Shown here piece after piece: positions 1-9,150 of a DNA stretch of 64,000 nt. The notes under the pieces were generated by a model that worked only from the letters and a program-made list of their open reading frames with translations, did not search any database and was not told the origin of the DNA. Where the stretch lies: assembly GCF_003049705.1 (NCBI RefSeq), contig NZ_PIRF01000002.1, positions 248,001-312,000 of the forward strand. Direction: 5' to 3'. Position 1 is the first letter of the stretch, and every line of letters starts with the position of its first letter. Origin of the DNA: Campylobacter concisus (GTDB lineage Bacteria > Campylobacterota > Campylobacteria > Campylobacterales > Campylobacteraceae). A program made the position numbers and the translations under genes.

Positions 1-396
1 GGCACTTTTTATAGCTTCAAGGACGTTTTTGCTGTTGCCACTTGTTGAGATAGCCACGAGCAAGTCACCAGAGCGAGCTAAAGCCTCAAACTGGCGTGAG
101 AAAACGTAGTCAAAGCCGTAGTCGTTGCCAATGGCTGTAAGTGCCGAAGTATCAGTAGTTAGCGCGATGCCAGGTAGTGGCTGACGCTCGCTTTTATATC
201 TGCCAGTTAGCTCGGCTGCAAAGTGCTGAGCGTCCGCCGCAGAGCCGCCGTTACCGCAAATGAGCACCTTTTTGCCATTTTTTAGCGTATCAGCCACCAT
301 CTGGCAAGCACGCTCCAAGCTACCTAGCAAATTTACATGCTCGCTAAAGGTCTTTTGGTGAGCCTCAAGCTCATTTTTTATCATCGTTTTTAGCAT
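1..396 (-). CDS. gmhA: Sedoheptulose-7-phosphate isomerase, C-terminus beyond window
   Basis: GmhA converts sedoheptulose 7-phosphate to D-glycero-D-manno-heptose 7-phosphate, the first step of ADP-heptose synthesis for the LOS/LPS inner core. The 132 visible codons show the SIS-domain phosphate-binding region ([17 protein letters not shown], about residues 52-68) and the later STSGNSKNV motif. The frame stays open to base 1, so the C-terminus lies outside the window. The start at 396 has AAGGA about 7 bases upstream, whereas the next ATG at 384 has no such site. The gene overlaps the end of hldE by 26 bases, showing tight coupling in a gmhB-hldD-hldE-gmhA operon. Identification is secure. 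Confidence 0.96.
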   Translation of the reverse strand, partial: MLKTMIKNELEAHQKTFSEHVNLLGSLERACQMVADTLKNGKKVLICGNGGSAADAQHFAAELTGRYKSERQPLPGIALTTDTSALTAIGNDYGFDYVFSRQFEALARSGDLLVAISTSGNSKNVLEAIKSA

Positions 397-1789
397 CTTT
401 TATCCTTTTTATTATCCCTGTTGTACTTTTGCCCTCGACAAAGTCGATCAGCCTGACCTCTTTTACGATCTCGCTGCCAACGACCTCTTTGCCCTTGTAG
501 TCAGCCCCTTTTACAAGCACATCTGGCTTTATCTTTGTTATCAAATTTAATGGCGTATCCTCATCAAATATCACGACATAATCAACAAATCCAAGCCCGC
601 TTAGCACGCAGGCTCTGTCATCTTGCGAGTTTATAGGCCTAGCCTCGCCTTTTAGCCTCTTAACTGAAGCGTCCGAGTTTAGCCCAACAACCAAAAGATC
701 GCCAAGCTCCCTTGCGCGCGCTAGGTATTTTACGTGCCCAGCGTGCAGGATATCAAAGCAGCCATTTGTGAAAACGACCTTTTTCTTGCCCTTTTGGCTC
801 AAAATTTCTTCTAGCTCCTCAATACTTTTAAGCTTGTGCTCGAAATTTGCTCCAAATGAGCTATTTAGCAGCTGCTCGATCTCGCTAAAGCTAGCCGTTG
901 CGCTACCAATCTTGGCCACTACGACGGCTGCTGCGAGGTTTGCTATCTTTATCGCCTCTTTTATATCAGCCCCGTTTGCTAGCATGTAGCCAAGTGTAGC
1001 AAGCACCGTATCTCCAGCGCCAGTGACATCAAAGACCTCTTTTGCCTTGGCCGCAAATATGTGCAATTTGTCATCATATAGCGCGATGCCCTCTTCTGAG
1101 ATCGTGATGATCGAATAGGTCAAATTTAGCTCGTCTTTTAGCTGTTTTATCGCTTTTTCAAGCTCAGCCTTGTCTTTTATCTTTAAATTTGTAGCCTCGC
1201 TCGCCTCTTTTTTATTTGGCGTTAGAAGGGTTGCATTTTTATACTTTGAGTAGTCGCTGCCTTTTGGGTCTATGAGCACTGGGATATTTAGCCTCACGCA
1301 CTCGTTTATGATCTCTTGGCAGACCTTTTCGCTAAGCACACCTTTGCCGTAGTCACTTAGCAAGACGGCCTTGAAATTTACAAGGTTTTCTTTTACTTTT
1401 GAGACGAGCTCATCTTCTAAATTTATCTTGATAACGCTCTCTTTATCGATCCTGACAACTTGCTGGTGCGATGCCATTATGCGGCTTTTTATCGAGCTTT
1501 CACGTCCTTTTTCGGTAAGGATCAGCTCATCTTTTACGTTTAACTCAGCAAGTCTCTCTTTTATCTTTTTGCCAGCCTCATCATCTCCTAGGACACTAGC
1601 CACGCTCACATTTGCGCCAAGAGAGAGTAAATTTCTCACCACGTTGCCAGCGCCACCAAGCGTGTAGGTTTCGTTATTTATCTTTACCACCTGCACTGGC
1701 GCTTCAGGCGAGATACGGTCGCAACTACCCCAGATGTAGTGATCTAACATGAGATCGCCGACGACTAAAATTTTAACTCTCTTAGCCAT
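371..1789 (-). CDS. hldE: Bifunctional heptose-7-phosphate kinase / heptose-1-phosphate adenylyltransferase
   Basis: This 472-residue protein carries both HldE activities. Residues 1 to about 320 are a ribokinase/PfkB-like kinase with the DVTGAGDTV active-site signature, phosphorylating heptose 7-phosphate at C1. Residues about 335-472 are a nucleotidyltransferase with [13 protein letters not shown], whose HxGH-type motif activates heptose 1-phosphate with ATP. The length matches full fused HldE. The start overlaps the 3' end of hldD by 8 bases (ATGGCTAA) and the end overlaps gmhA, so the enzymes are translationally coupled. The order follows the C. jejuni heptose cluster. Confidence 0.97.
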   Translation of the reverse strand: MAKRVKILVVGDLMLDHYIWGSCDRISPEAPVQVVKINNETYTLGGAGNVVRNLLSLGANVSVASVLGDDEAGKKIKERLAELNVKDELILTEKGRESSIKSRIMASHQQVVRIDKESVIKINLEDELVSKVKENLVNFKAVLLSDYGKGVLSEKVCQEIINECVRLNIPVLIDPKGSDYSKYKNATLLTPNKKEASEATNLKIKDKAELEKAIKQLKDELNLTYSIITISEEGIALYDDKLHIFAAKAKEVFDVTGAGDTVLATLGYMLANGADIKEAIKIANLAAAVVVAKIGSATASFSEIEQLLNSSFGANFEHKLKSIEELEEILSQKGKKKVVFTNGCFDILHAGHVKYLARARELGDLLVVGLNSDASVKRLKGEARPINSQDDRACVLSGLGFVDYVVIFDEDTPLNLITKIKPDVLVKGADYKGKEVVGSEIVKEVRLIDFVEGKSTTGIIKRIKDAKNDDKK

Positions 1790-2771
1790 TTAGCTCTTCC
1801 TTATAAATTCTCTTTATCTCTGGTAAGTAGTCTTTGATCGCTTCTTCCAGGCTCCAAGTCGCGCTAAAGCCAAATGCTTCGCGAGCTGGAGCAACGTCGG
1901 CCTCTGTGTGAAACTGATATGAGCCGATAAATGGGTTTTTGATGTATTCGTTGCCTAAATTTACGCCGATCTCACGCTGCAAGATGTCAGCGATATCTTG
2001 AAAGCTCCTTGCTTTGCCAGTAGCTGCGTTATAGACGCCACTTGGCGCGTCAAGTGCTTTTATATTTGCATCAATGATATCTTTTATGTAAACAAAGTCA
2101 CGTTTGATCTGGTCGCTGCCTTCAAAGAGTCTTGGAGTCTTGCCAGCTAAAATTTGTAAGCCAAACTGAAGTACCATCGAAGCGGTTTTATTTTTGAAAA
2201 ACTCACCCTTGCCAAAGACGTTAAAATACCTCAGCCCAACCACGCTCACGCCACGCTTTGCGTAAATTTTATTGATATTATCCATGCTTAGTTTGCTAAA
2301 GCCATAAACGTTATTTGGCGCTTCGCATTCACCAACGGTTTGTGGGCTCTTTGCGTTGCCATAAGTGGCGCCTGAGCTAGCGTAAATCATCTTTGCGCCC
2401 AAACTCTCGCAGATATCAAGCAAATTTACAAAGGCGTTTACATTTGTTTTTATTAGCTCGTCTTGCTCTTTTACGGTCGTATCTGAGATCGCTGCCTCGT
2501 GGTAGATGACGTCTGGGCGAAAGCTCTTTATCTTTTCAAGCGTGCTAGAATCGTTGATGTCGCCGGCGTAAATTTCACCCTTAAAGCCTAGTAAATTTTT
2601 AAAATGACCAAAGCTTTTTAGGTTGCCGTTGCTAAATGTCTCGTCGTTTCTAAATTTATCCACGACAAGCACGTGAGCATCTTTAAAATTTTCGTCAAAA
2701 TAATGCGCCAAGGCTGAGCCGATAAAGCCAGCGCCACCAGTTATAACTATCTTTTTTCCATTTAAATTCAT
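1782..2771 (-). CDS. hldD: ADP-L-glycero-D-manno-heptose 6-epimerase
   Basis: HldD epimerises ADP-D,D-heptose to ADP-L,D-heptose, the donor for inner-core heptosyltransferases. The 329-residue protein is an extended short-chain dehydrogenase: the NAD(P)-binding GGAGFIGS is near residue 12, with a catalytic-type YGFSK (YxxxK) near residue 156. Cytosolic location is expected. The ATG overlaps the gmhB stop codon in an ATGA arrangement and the 3' end overlaps hldE by 8 bases. Its place beside hldE, gmhB and gmhA makes the heptose-specific name much more likely than a generic sugar epimerase. Confidence 0.95.
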   Translation of the reverse strand: MNLNGKKIVITGGAGFIGSALAHYFDENFKDAHVLVVDKFRNDETFSNGNLKSFGHFKNLLGFKGEIYAGDINDSSTLEKIKSFRPDVIYHEAAISDTTVKEQDELIKTNVNAFVNLLDICESLGAKMIYASSGATYGNAKSPQTVGECEAPNNVYGFSKLSMDNINKIYAKRGVSVVGLRYFNVFGKGEFFKNKTASMVLQFGLQILAGKTPRLFEGSDQIKRDFVYIKDIIDANIKALDAPSGVYNAATGKARSFQDIADILQREIGVNLGNEYIKNPFIGSYQFHTEADVAPAREAFGFSATWSLEEAIKDYLPEIKRIYKEELNG

Positions 2772-3283
2772 AGTGATTTTTCCTTTTTTAGCTTATTTAA
2801 AACATCTTTTACATTTTTAAAATTTATCCCATCAAGCAAGAAATTTCTACCAACCCCTGCCCTTTTGCCAGCCTCAACGTCGCTTGACTTATCGCCTATC
2901 ATGAGCGAGTTTTTAATATCTATATTAAACTCTTTGCAAGCATCAAGTATCATCTTTGGATTTGGTTTTCTACAAGCGCAATCCATCTCTGGGGCATGTG
3001 GGCAAAAGTAGACTTTGGTGATAAAAATTTGCTCTTTTTTGAAAATTTCTAGCATAAATTTAGTTAGAGTCTCAAACTGCTCCTGCGTGTAGTAGCCTCT
3101 TCCGATACCTGATTGATTTGTCACGACAAAGAGCTTGTAGCCAGCCTTGGCAAATTCTCTTAACGCATCAAAAATGCCATCGATAAATTTAAAATCTTTT
3201 ATCTCGTAAACATATCCAGCATCTTCGTTTATTACGCCGTCTCGATCTAGAAAAAGTGCTTTAATAGGCTCATTTTTATTCAT
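2768..3283 (-). CDS. gmhB: D,D-heptose 1,7-bisphosphate 7-phosphatase
   Basis: GmhB removes the C7 phosphate from heptose 1,7-bisphosphate between the two HldE steps. The 171-residue protein is a HAD hydrolase: LFLDRDGVIN (DxD nucleophile motif, residues 10-19), VVTNQSGIGRG (motif II), and KPNPKM followed by MIGDKSSD (motifs III and IV). The CPHAPEMDCACRKP stretch gives the four-Cys/His zinc loop typical of GmhB. It is the first gene of the minus-strand heptose operon. No Shine-Dalgarno site precedes the ATG, while a TATAAT lies only 6 bases before it, suggesting a leaderless message. Confidence 0.95.
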   Translation of the reverse strand: MNKNEPIKALFLDRDGVINEDAGYVYEIKDFKFIDGIFDALREFAKAGYKLFVVTNQSGIGRGYYTQEQFETLTKFMLEIFKKEQIFITKVYFCPHAPEMDCACRKPNPKMILDACKEFNIDIKNSLMIGDKSSDVEAGKRAGVGRNFLLDGINFKNVKDVLNKLKKEKSL

Positions 3284-3289
3284 TTGGTG

Positions 3290-3295
3290 ATTATA
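3290..3295 (-). promoter_or_regulatory. -10 element of the heptose operon, placed for a leaderless start
   Basis: A perfect TATAAT on the minus strand is separated from the gmhB ATG by only CACCAA. A transcript starting the usual 6-8 bases after a -10 element would begin at or next to the A of ATG. No AGGA-like site occurs in the preceding 20 bases. Transcription start mapping is not visible from sequence. Confidence 0.55.
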
Positions 3296-3340
3296 GCCAA
3301 AATATTTTAACTAGCTTCTTGCGAATTTACCTTTTTGTAC

Positions 3341-3346
3341 TATAAT
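3341..3346 (+). promoter_or_regulatory. -10 element for cytochrome c553 gene
   Basis: A perfect TATAAT lies 29 bases before the ATG at 3375, with a T-rich upstream region as in Campylobacter housekeeping promoters. AAAGGA at 3363-3368 is the ribosome site. The promoter diverges from the heptose operon promoter. Confidence 0.6.
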
Positions 3347-3374
3347 GCATAAACTTTTTTACAAAGGATGAAAA

Positions 3375-3677
3375 ATGAAAAAATTACTAATTGTTTCTAG
3401 CGTTGCGGCTCTACTTTCAACTGCTGCCTTTGCTGCAGATGGTGCTGCTATCTACAAAAAATGCATCGCCTGTCATGGTGCAAAAGCTGAAAAAATGTTT
3501 AATAATAAAGTTCCAGCTTTAACATCTCTTGATGCAGCAGCTATCGAAGAGGCACTAAAGGGTTATAAAACAGGAGCAAATAAATTTGGTCTTGGCGCTA
3601 TGATGAAACCAATCGCTACTCCAATGAGCGACGAAGATGTAAAAGCAGTAGCTGAATACATCCAAACTTTAAAATAA
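3375..3677 (+). CDS. Periplasmic monohaem cytochrome c553-type electron carrier
   Basis: A 100-residue class I c-type cytochrome. Residues 1-20 are a clear Sec signal peptide ending AAFA. The mature protein has the haem-attachment CIACH (CxxCH) at about residues 30-34 and a C-terminal methionine region (ATPMSDEDVKAVAEYI) providing the likely sixth ligand before the last helix. It probably shuttles electrons in the periplasm between the cytochrome bc1 complex and terminal oxidases or peroxidases; the exact partner cannot be read here. It diverges from the heptose genes, the same neighbour arrangement as I recall for Cj1152c/Cj1153 in C. jejuni. Confidence 0.93.
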   Translation: MKKLLIVSSVAALLSTAAFAADGAAIYKKCIACHGAKAEKMFNNKVPALTSLDAAAIEEALKGYKTGANKFGLGAMMKPIATPMSDEDVKAVAEYIQTLK

Positions 3678-3682
3678 TAATT

Positions 3683-3698
3683 AGGGGCATTCGCCCCT
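3683..3698 (+). terminator. Hairpin after cytochrome c553 gene
   Basis: AGGGGCATTCGCCCCT forms a 6-bp GC-rich stem with a 4-base loop five bases after the stop codon. It is followed by CCTACATTTTAAAT rather than a clean T-run, so it is a moderate terminator candidate. Confidence 0.55.
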
Positions 3699-3813
3699 CC
3701 TACATTTTAAATTTATACTAATAATCCATAAAACAATACTAGGTGGAAATTTCTCTTTTTATATTTAAAAGCTATGAAACCTATTTTTACTAATCTTTTT
3801 TTTTACATATTAA

Positions 3814-4254
3814 AACAAAACTATTCTAGTCTTCAAAGCCATAAAACAACGCTTAGAAATAGCTAAGAGCGTAAGTAAAATAGAGGCTCGCAAACTCTTT
3901 ACTGAAACAAAAGACAACCAAGTGCTTCGTATGGCTTACTACTGGGTATCTCAAGGTGCTTATGATAACTGCAAAGACCTACCCTTAAACAAGTGCCCTA
4001 TAACTCATCTAAACCACGATACAGCAAATCGTATGTAGTGGGCTGTAAGAAACCATCTAGGATATAAGGGAGAAAACAACACTCACGGACTATACGTATT
4101 ACGCCATACAGTGGCTTCTAGGTTAGTGAGTTTGAAGGGATTTAATGCTCATAAATTGATGGCTTTTATGGGTCATACGGATATTAAGAGTAGCTTACAC
4201 TACGTTCATCTCAATGTTGATGATATACGCTATGGCACAGGGGTTGGTGCATAG
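3814..4254 (+). pseudogene. Truncated tyrosine-recombinase (phage/island integrase) remnant
   Basis: A 147-codon frame encodes the C-terminal catalytic half of a tyrosine recombinase. It reads HGLYVLRHTVASRL (the R of RH-T), then MAFMGHTDIKSSLHYVH (the conserved GH and the nucleophile Tyr). An in-frame TAG at 4036-4038 interrupts it, the N-terminal DNA-binding half is missing and no plausible start or ribosome site precedes it, so it is non-functional. Its end lies 28 bases from the 3' end of tRNA-fMet on the opposite strand. This is the classic position of an island integrase and suggests that a tRNA-integrated element was here and was lost. Confidence 0.85.
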
Positions 4255-4282
4255 TTAAAAGATGGCAAAAGCAATGGGCATT

Positions 4283-4357
<75 letters not shown>

Positions 4358-4383
4358 ATAAGTATTATTTTGGATTTAAAAAG

Positions 4384-4458
4384 TGGATGGGGTAAGAGGA
4401 TTCGAACCTCTGAATGACTGGACCAAAACCAGTTGCCTTACCGCTTGGCGATACCCCA
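4384..4458 (-). tRNA. tRNA-Gln (UUG)
   Basis: The acceptor stem TGGGGTA pairs with TACCCCA, followed by an encoded TCCA end. The anticodon loop within ACTGGTTTTGGTCCAGT carries TTG for glutamine. The T arm reads AGAGGTTCGAATCCTCT. It lies upstream of tRNA-fMet on the minus strand and downstream of ftsK. Confidence 0.93.
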
Positions 4459-4565
4459 ATGTTTTTAAGAGTTGTAATTATATAGATTTTAATGTGCTTT
4501 GTCAAGACTTTTTAGAATTTTAATAAAAATTAAAATTCTAAAATTAAAGCAATTTATGACTTTAG

Positions 4566-6698
4566 CTATAAAATTTCTCTTTGTCCTTTTGCATTCACTG
4601 GGCTTAAAACACCCATTTTTTCCATTTGCTCTATTATGTTTGCAGCTTTGTTGTAACCTATTTTTAGACGTCTTTGCAGATAACTGATCGACGTTTTTTG
4701 CTCACTTAAAATGATCTCTTTGGCTTCTTCGTAAAGCTCGTCAAGCTCATCTTCTCCTAGAGTACCAGCGGCCACACTTCCGCTTGTGCCTTCTTCTATT
4801 AAAAATTTCTCATCATAAACTACATCTTGTTGCTCTTTTAAGAAATTTACGATTGTCTCTATCTCTTTTTCGCTCGCAAAAGGCGCATGCAGTCTTATCA
4901 CACCAGGACTTCCAGGAGGCGTAAACAGCATATCTCCGCGTCCGAGCAAGCTCTCAGCTCCCATTTGATCCAAGATGACCTTACTATCGATTCTCTGCCC
5001 TACCCTATAGCTTATCCTACTTGGCAAATTTGCCTTTATAAGGCCAGTCACGACATCAACGCTTGGGCGCTGGGTTGCCACTATCAAGTGTATGCCGCTA
5101 GCTCTTGCCATCTGTGCTAGACGGCCGATATAAAGCTCCACATCCTTGCCACTAGTCATCATGAGATCAGCAAGCTCGTCAATGATCACAACGATGTACG
5201 GGAACTGCTCGCCGCCTTCCTCTTTCATCTTTTCATTGTAGCTCTCTATATTTTTCGTACGAGTTTGGCTCATTATCTTATATCTTCGCTCCATCTCAGC
5301 GACCATATTGGCAAGTGCAGTGATCGCCTTTTTAGCCTCTGTGATAACAGGTGTCAAAAGATGCGGAATATCGTTATATATGCTAAATTCAAGCATTTTT
5401 GGATCTATCATCATTAGACGTAAAGTTTGTGGGCTATTTCTATAAAGCAGGCTTAAAAGCATCGCATTTATACCCACACTCTTACCTGATCCCGTTGTGC
5501 CTGCGATTAGCAAATGAGGTAGTTTTTTAAGGTCAGTCACAAAAGGAGCACCAACGATATCTTTGCCAAGCGCCATAGTCAGCGGGCTACTTGCATTTTT
5601 AAAGACTTCGCTCTCTAAAATTTCTTTTAGGTATATAGTTTCTAAGTTTTGATTTGGTACCTCGATGCCTACCACATCTTTACCAGGGATCGGCGCTTGG
5701 ATACGGATCGTTTGAGCCTTTAGTGCCATCGCTAGGTCATCTTGAAGTGTTAAAATTTTACTTACCTTGATATGTGGAGCTGGACGAAACTCAAATGTCG
5801 TGACGATAGGCCCAGTATAAGTTCTAACCACATCGCCGTCTATTTTAAACTTACGGAGTTTATCAAGCAAATTAGAAATTTGCTGATCGATTTCCGTTTC
5901 ATTTACACTATGTGAGCGTTTTGGCGGATCGTTTAAAAATTTAAGCGGTGGCAAGACAAAATTCTTTGGCTTTTCCACATTTCCTCGCTCTATTTGATCA
6001 AGCAACTTCTTGTTTTCAGCCACTTCGTTTAAAATTTCAACTCCGTTTATAGTTGAGGCCCTGCTCTCTTTTTCTGACTCAGGCTCTAGCTCTTCATCTA
6101 AATTCTGCTCATCATCATTTAGTACCTGAGCTTCTATAAGTTCTTCTTCTTTTATATCATTATTCTTTTGTTTTTTGCGTTCGATTTTTGGAAGTTGTTT
6201 TTGTTTTATCTCTTTTAAATTTCTCTCTTCATGGACTTTTACCTCTTTATCCACAAAAGCCTTTCTTAAAACAATGATAAAATTTTCCCTAAAAGCAAGC
6301 CCAAGTGAGATAATAAACATCATAAGTATAGCAACCGCAGTGCCGATAGAGCCGATCACCTCTTTTAAAGCACTAACTATAAAATTCCCAATTATGCCGC
6401 CATTTACACTTGAAGCACTCAAGGCTTGAAACATCAAAAAAGCTATAAAAAATAGAAAAATTCCTACCAAAAACTGAGCAAAATCAAAGTCAAATTTCTT
6501 AAAATTTTTATAGACAAAATAGCCTAAAATGATCAATAAAAATGGATAAACATACGCGATAAGTCCAAAATATTTGATATTTAAAATACCAAGGCTTTGT
6601 CCAAGCGAGCCAACAAAATCAGCAGTTGGAGCAGCTGTAGCGATACCAAAATATATAAAAATGCAAACAAAAATTGTAAATAAGATATGTCGTAAAAT
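4566..6698 (-). CDS. ftsK: DNA translocase FtsK, probable ATT start
   Basis: FtsK is a septal membrane-anchored motor that pumps chromosome termini during division. The frame gives 710 residues: four N-terminal membrane segments, a short acidic linker, an alpha/beta motor domain with GTTGSGKSVGIN (Walker A) and VVIIDELADLMM (Walker B), and a C-terminal winged-helix gamma domain (from about SISYLQRRLKIGYNKAANI). The first in-frame ATG, GTG or TTG is the TTG at 6536, which would delete the first membrane span and part of the second. An ATT at 6696-6698 has AAAGGA six bases upstream and restores the complete four-span domain, so I choose it. The order ftsK-flgL matches C. jejuni. Confidence 0.9.
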   Translation of the reverse strand: MLRHILFTIFVCIFIYFGIATAAPTADFVGSLGQSLGILNIKYFGLIAYVYPFLLIILGYFVYKNFKKFDFDFAQFLVGIFLFFIAFLMFQALSASSVNGGIIGNFIVSALKEVIGSIGTAVAILMMFIISLGLAFRENFIIVLRKAFVDKEVKVHEERNLKEIKQKQLPKIERKKQKNNDIKEEELIEAQVLNDDEQNLDEELEPESEKESRASTINGVEILNEVAENKKLLDQIERGNVEKPKNFVLPPLKFLNDPPKRSHSVNETEIDQQISNLLDKLRKFKIDGDVVRTYTGPIVTTFEFRPAPHIKVSKILTLQDDLAMALKAQTIRIQAPIPGKDVVGIEVPNQNLETIYLKEILESEVFKNASSPLTMALGKDIVGAPFVTDLKKLPHLLIAGTTGSGKSVGINAMLLSLLYRNSPQTLRLMMIDPKMLEFSIYNDIPHLLTPVITEAKKAITALANMVAEMERRYKIMSQTRTKNIESYNEKMKEEGGEQFPYIVVIIDELADLMMTSGKDVELYIGRLAQMARASGIHLIVATQRPSVDVVTGLIKANLPSRISYRVGQRIDSKVILDQMGAESLLGRGDMLFTPPGSPGVIRLHAPFASEKEIETIVNFLKEQQDVVYDEKFLIEEGTSGSVAAGTLGEDELDELYEEAKEIILSEQKTSISYLQRRLKIGYNKAANIIEQMEKMGVLSPVNAKGQREIL

Positions 6699-6750
6699 TT
6701 TAGATCCTTTATAAAAAAGGCTTATTATAGCACGCTTGAGTTTAATTTTA

Positions 6751-6783
6751 AAAAATCAGCAAGCTAGGCGGCCTGCTGATTTA
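6751..6783 (-). terminator. Rho-independent terminator of flgL
   Basis: On the minus strand AATCAGC pairs with GCTGATT around a GC-rich centre and is followed directly by a T-run (TTTTTTAAAATT). It begins a few bases after the flgL stop and lies between flgL and ftsK, so ftsK probably has its own promoter or depends on readthrough. Confidence 0.75.
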
Positions 6784-6787
6784 AATT

Positions 6788-9103
6788 TTAATTTAAATAA
6801 TTTAGCAAGCTTAGTTGATTTATCTTTGCACTTGCTTGTAGGGTTGCTTGATAAGATAGTGAAAGCTGCGTAAATTTCAGATATGACTCCGCATAGTCTG
6901 CGTCAATTACATCATTTTTAACAGTTAGCACATTCACTTTCATTACTTCGGCTCGCTCTTTTGTAGCGGTTAAAAGTCTTGATTGAGAGCCGATCTTTGT
7001 AAGCTCTTTATTTGCATGATCTATTAGATGATCAAGCCTTTGTAATGCGCCTTGCATACCAGTATTTCGTGGGTCATTGCTATTTGCATCAGCTCTATAA
7101 TATCCCTTTCTAACAGCTTCGATCATATTATCAAGGTCTTGAAAAACGCTCGTACTTGGCTCATCAATAGTTAAAGCATTATTTTCGTTAAAGCTAAAGA
7201 CAGAACCCTTTCCTTGAGGGTGGCCAGCATTACCAGCCGTATCTCTACCAGTGCTATCGCCATCAAATTTATCGCTATTTTTTGCATCATGCATAGTTAC
7301 TTCTATGTTTGTTACTGATTTTGTCTTATCAGTTAAAACCATTCTGCCACGATCATCTAAAGTTGTCTCTACCGCGCCCTTTGTTTTTGATAAAGCCTCT
7401 TTATAGGCATTATAGTTTTGATCTCTTTTTACTTTTTCTATATCTGTATCAAAATTTGCGTTTTCTGCATGTGGAGGGTTTGGAATATTATCGCTTGCTG
7501 CCATAGCAACGATATCCATGAGCTGCCTATAAGTAAAATCACTAGCATAAGTTCTGTAACTTCCAAACTCATCTGAGTTATAAACAGTTAAAGTCCTAGG
7601 TGCAGAAGGCGTGCCACCTGGTGGTGTAGATGTTATTTCAAATTGCACTGGAGTATTTGTGCCCCCTGCTGTACCCATTTTTACCTTTATGTCATATTTT
7701 GTACCAGTGATTGACTTTACTTGTAAATTTATCTCTTGGTTGTCGATATTAAAAAGCTCTCTCTTTCTAGCGTCAACATCTTTTGGATATAAATTTCTAT
7801 CGTAGCTCTCTTTTGTACCAGAGACTTCGCTTAGCTTTGTCTGATCTGTTGCATATTCGCCCGTTCTTCTAGCTACTTGAGGTAAATTTGCGATTAGCTC
7901 ATTATCCTTTCTTTCAAATCTAACCTTATCATAGTCAAGTGCATTTGTCGCATTTCCATCTTTATCAGTATATTTGCTCTTTACAAACTCAGTGATATGA
8001 ACCGTTTTTGGAACGTTATTTGCCATAGTTTCAAGATCTTCAAGAGAATTTACCGCATCAAGTGCGTTGTTTTGAGCGATTGCGCCGCGATTTGGTGCTA
8101 CTGATGTGGCTGCAACCATATGAAAGTCAATAGTTTGATTACCTTTAGTAAGATCTTTTATATTAAATTGTCCATCGTTATTTATGCTTACATCAACAAC
8201 TTTTGTTGTTTTTGTATTGCCAAATTCCATGCCGATTTTTTCCATAAGTCCAGCCATTGTTGTATTTGCACTCATCTTAAATTTGCTAGTAAATGTCGTG
8301 CCGTCTGGCTTTTTGCCTTGCATGAAAAAATATGTATCTGGAAAATTTACATTTGAATTATCTAAAAAATCATAATCCGGATTTATTGTGCCATTGTAAG
8401 AGCCGTCACTTCTAACCACTGAATCACTAGCGTAATTTAGCCCGATCATATTTTTTATCTTGCTGTTATCGTTTAGAAATTTTGGCGCATAAGAGATATC
8501 GGTTCTAGTTTGATCAGCTAAACGAACATTTGTGGTCAAAATTTTACTGTAATCACCATCTTTTCCTAAAAATAGATCATATCCTGGGATATTATAAGGA
8601 AGCTCGACTTGTGCTCCAGCCGATGTTTTCATATAATCACGATTGCCTTGATACTTTCCAGCGCCATCTATTGGCTTTGTATCAACAGCACTTCCAGAAA
8701 ACAAAAACTGCCCATTAACCGAAGTGTTTGCAATATTCACAAGGTGATTTTTTATGCCTTGAAGATCATTTGCCAAAGCTTCTAGCGATGTCTTACTATG
8801 CACGCTGCTAGCTGCTTGGACTACTTTTGTCTTAAAATTTTCAAGCTGTTTTTCAAACTCTTGCAACGCATTATCTGTATTTTTTGAGAAATTTACAGAT
8901 TTACCAGTGGCATCAACTACTTGAGTGAGAGTAGTTACTTCATAATCAAGCCTCATCGCATCATTATAAGTCGCAGCACCATCGTATGGATCTTGAATTT
9001 TCAAACCATTTGAGAGCTGCTTATAGCTTTTATTTACACCGGTCATATTTTTTTGGTAGTCATGCAGAGTCTGACTAAAACGTAGTTGGTTTGTTATTCT
9101 CAT
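6788..9103 (-). CDS. flgL: Flagellar hook-filament junction protein FlgL (HAP3)
   Basis: FlgL joins the hook to the filament and is exported by the flagellar type III system. The first 150 residues (starting MRITNQLRFSQTL, including a PYDGAATYNDAMRLDYE segment) and the last 80 (LTATKERAEVMKVNVLTVKNDV, then ADYAESYLKFTQLSLSYQ) are the paired coiled helices of flagellin-like axial proteins. The 771-residue length is far above the roughly 300 of enterobacterial FlgL because of a long central surface domain, as in other campylobacters. There is no signal peptide, as expected for type III export. A sigma-54 promoter lies upstream and an AGGA site precedes the ATG. Confidence 0.93.
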   Translation of the reverse strand: MRITNQLRFSQTLHDYQKNMTGVNKSYKQLSNGLKIQDPYDGAATYNDAMRLDYEVTTLTQVVDATGKSVNFSKNTDNALQEFEKQLENFKTKVVQAASSVHSKTSLEALANDLQGIKNHLVNIANTSVNGQFLFSGSAVDTKPIDGAGKYQGNRDYMKTSAGAQVELPYNIPGYDLFLGKDGDYSKILTTNVRLADQTRTDISYAPKFLNDNSKIKNMIGLNYASDSVVRSDGSYNGTINPDYDFLDNSNVNFPDTYFFMQGKKPDGTTFTSKFKMSANTTMAGLMEKIGMEFGNTKTTKVVDVSINNDGQFNIKDLTKGNQTIDFHMVAATSVAPNRGAIAQNNALDAVNSLEDLETMANNVPKTVHITEFVKSKYTDKDGNATNALDYDKVRFERKDNELIANLPQVARRTGEYATDQTKLSEVSGTKESYDRNLYPKDVDARKRELFNIDNQEINLQVKSITGTKYDIKVKMGTAGGTNTPVQFEITSTPPGGTPSAPRTLTVYNSDEFGSYRTYASDFTYRQLMDIVAMAASDNIPNPPHAENANFDTDIEKVKRDQNYNAYKEALSKTKGAVETTLDDRGRMVLTDKTKSVTNIEVTMHDAKNSDKFDGDSTGRDTAGNAGHPQGKGSVFSFNENNALTIDEPSTSVFQDLDNMIEAVRKGYYRADANSNDPRNTGMQGALQRLDHLIDHANKELTKIGSQSRLLTATKERAEVMKVNVLTVKNDVIDADYAESYLKFTQLSLSYQATLQASAKINQLSLLNYLN

Positions 9104-9132
9104 AATTTTTTCCTAAATTTTTATTCACTCTA

Positions 9133-9150
9133 AGCAAAAATGATTCCGCT
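9133..9150 (-). promoter_or_regulatory. Sigma-54 (RpoN) promoter of flgL
   Basis: The minus strand reads GCGGAATCATTTTTGCTTA: GG, exactly ten bases, then GC, with the TTTTTGCT context of Campylobacter RpoN promoters. The GC is about 30 bases before the flgL ATG. Middle flagellar genes of this genus are known to use RpoN with the FlgRS system, so the match is expected biologically. Confidence 0.85.

Noticed and set aside
768..1667. Two plus-strand frames opposite hldE
   Set aside because: They mirror hldE codons and show no family motif.
4499..4687. A 62-codon plus-strand frame over the end of ftsK
   Set aside because: Overlaps the conserved gamma domain of ftsK on the other strand and has no supporting motif.
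6536..6538. TTG at 6536 as start of ftsK
   Set aside because: It would remove the first membrane span and part of the second, and has no ribosome site; ATT at 6698 fits better.
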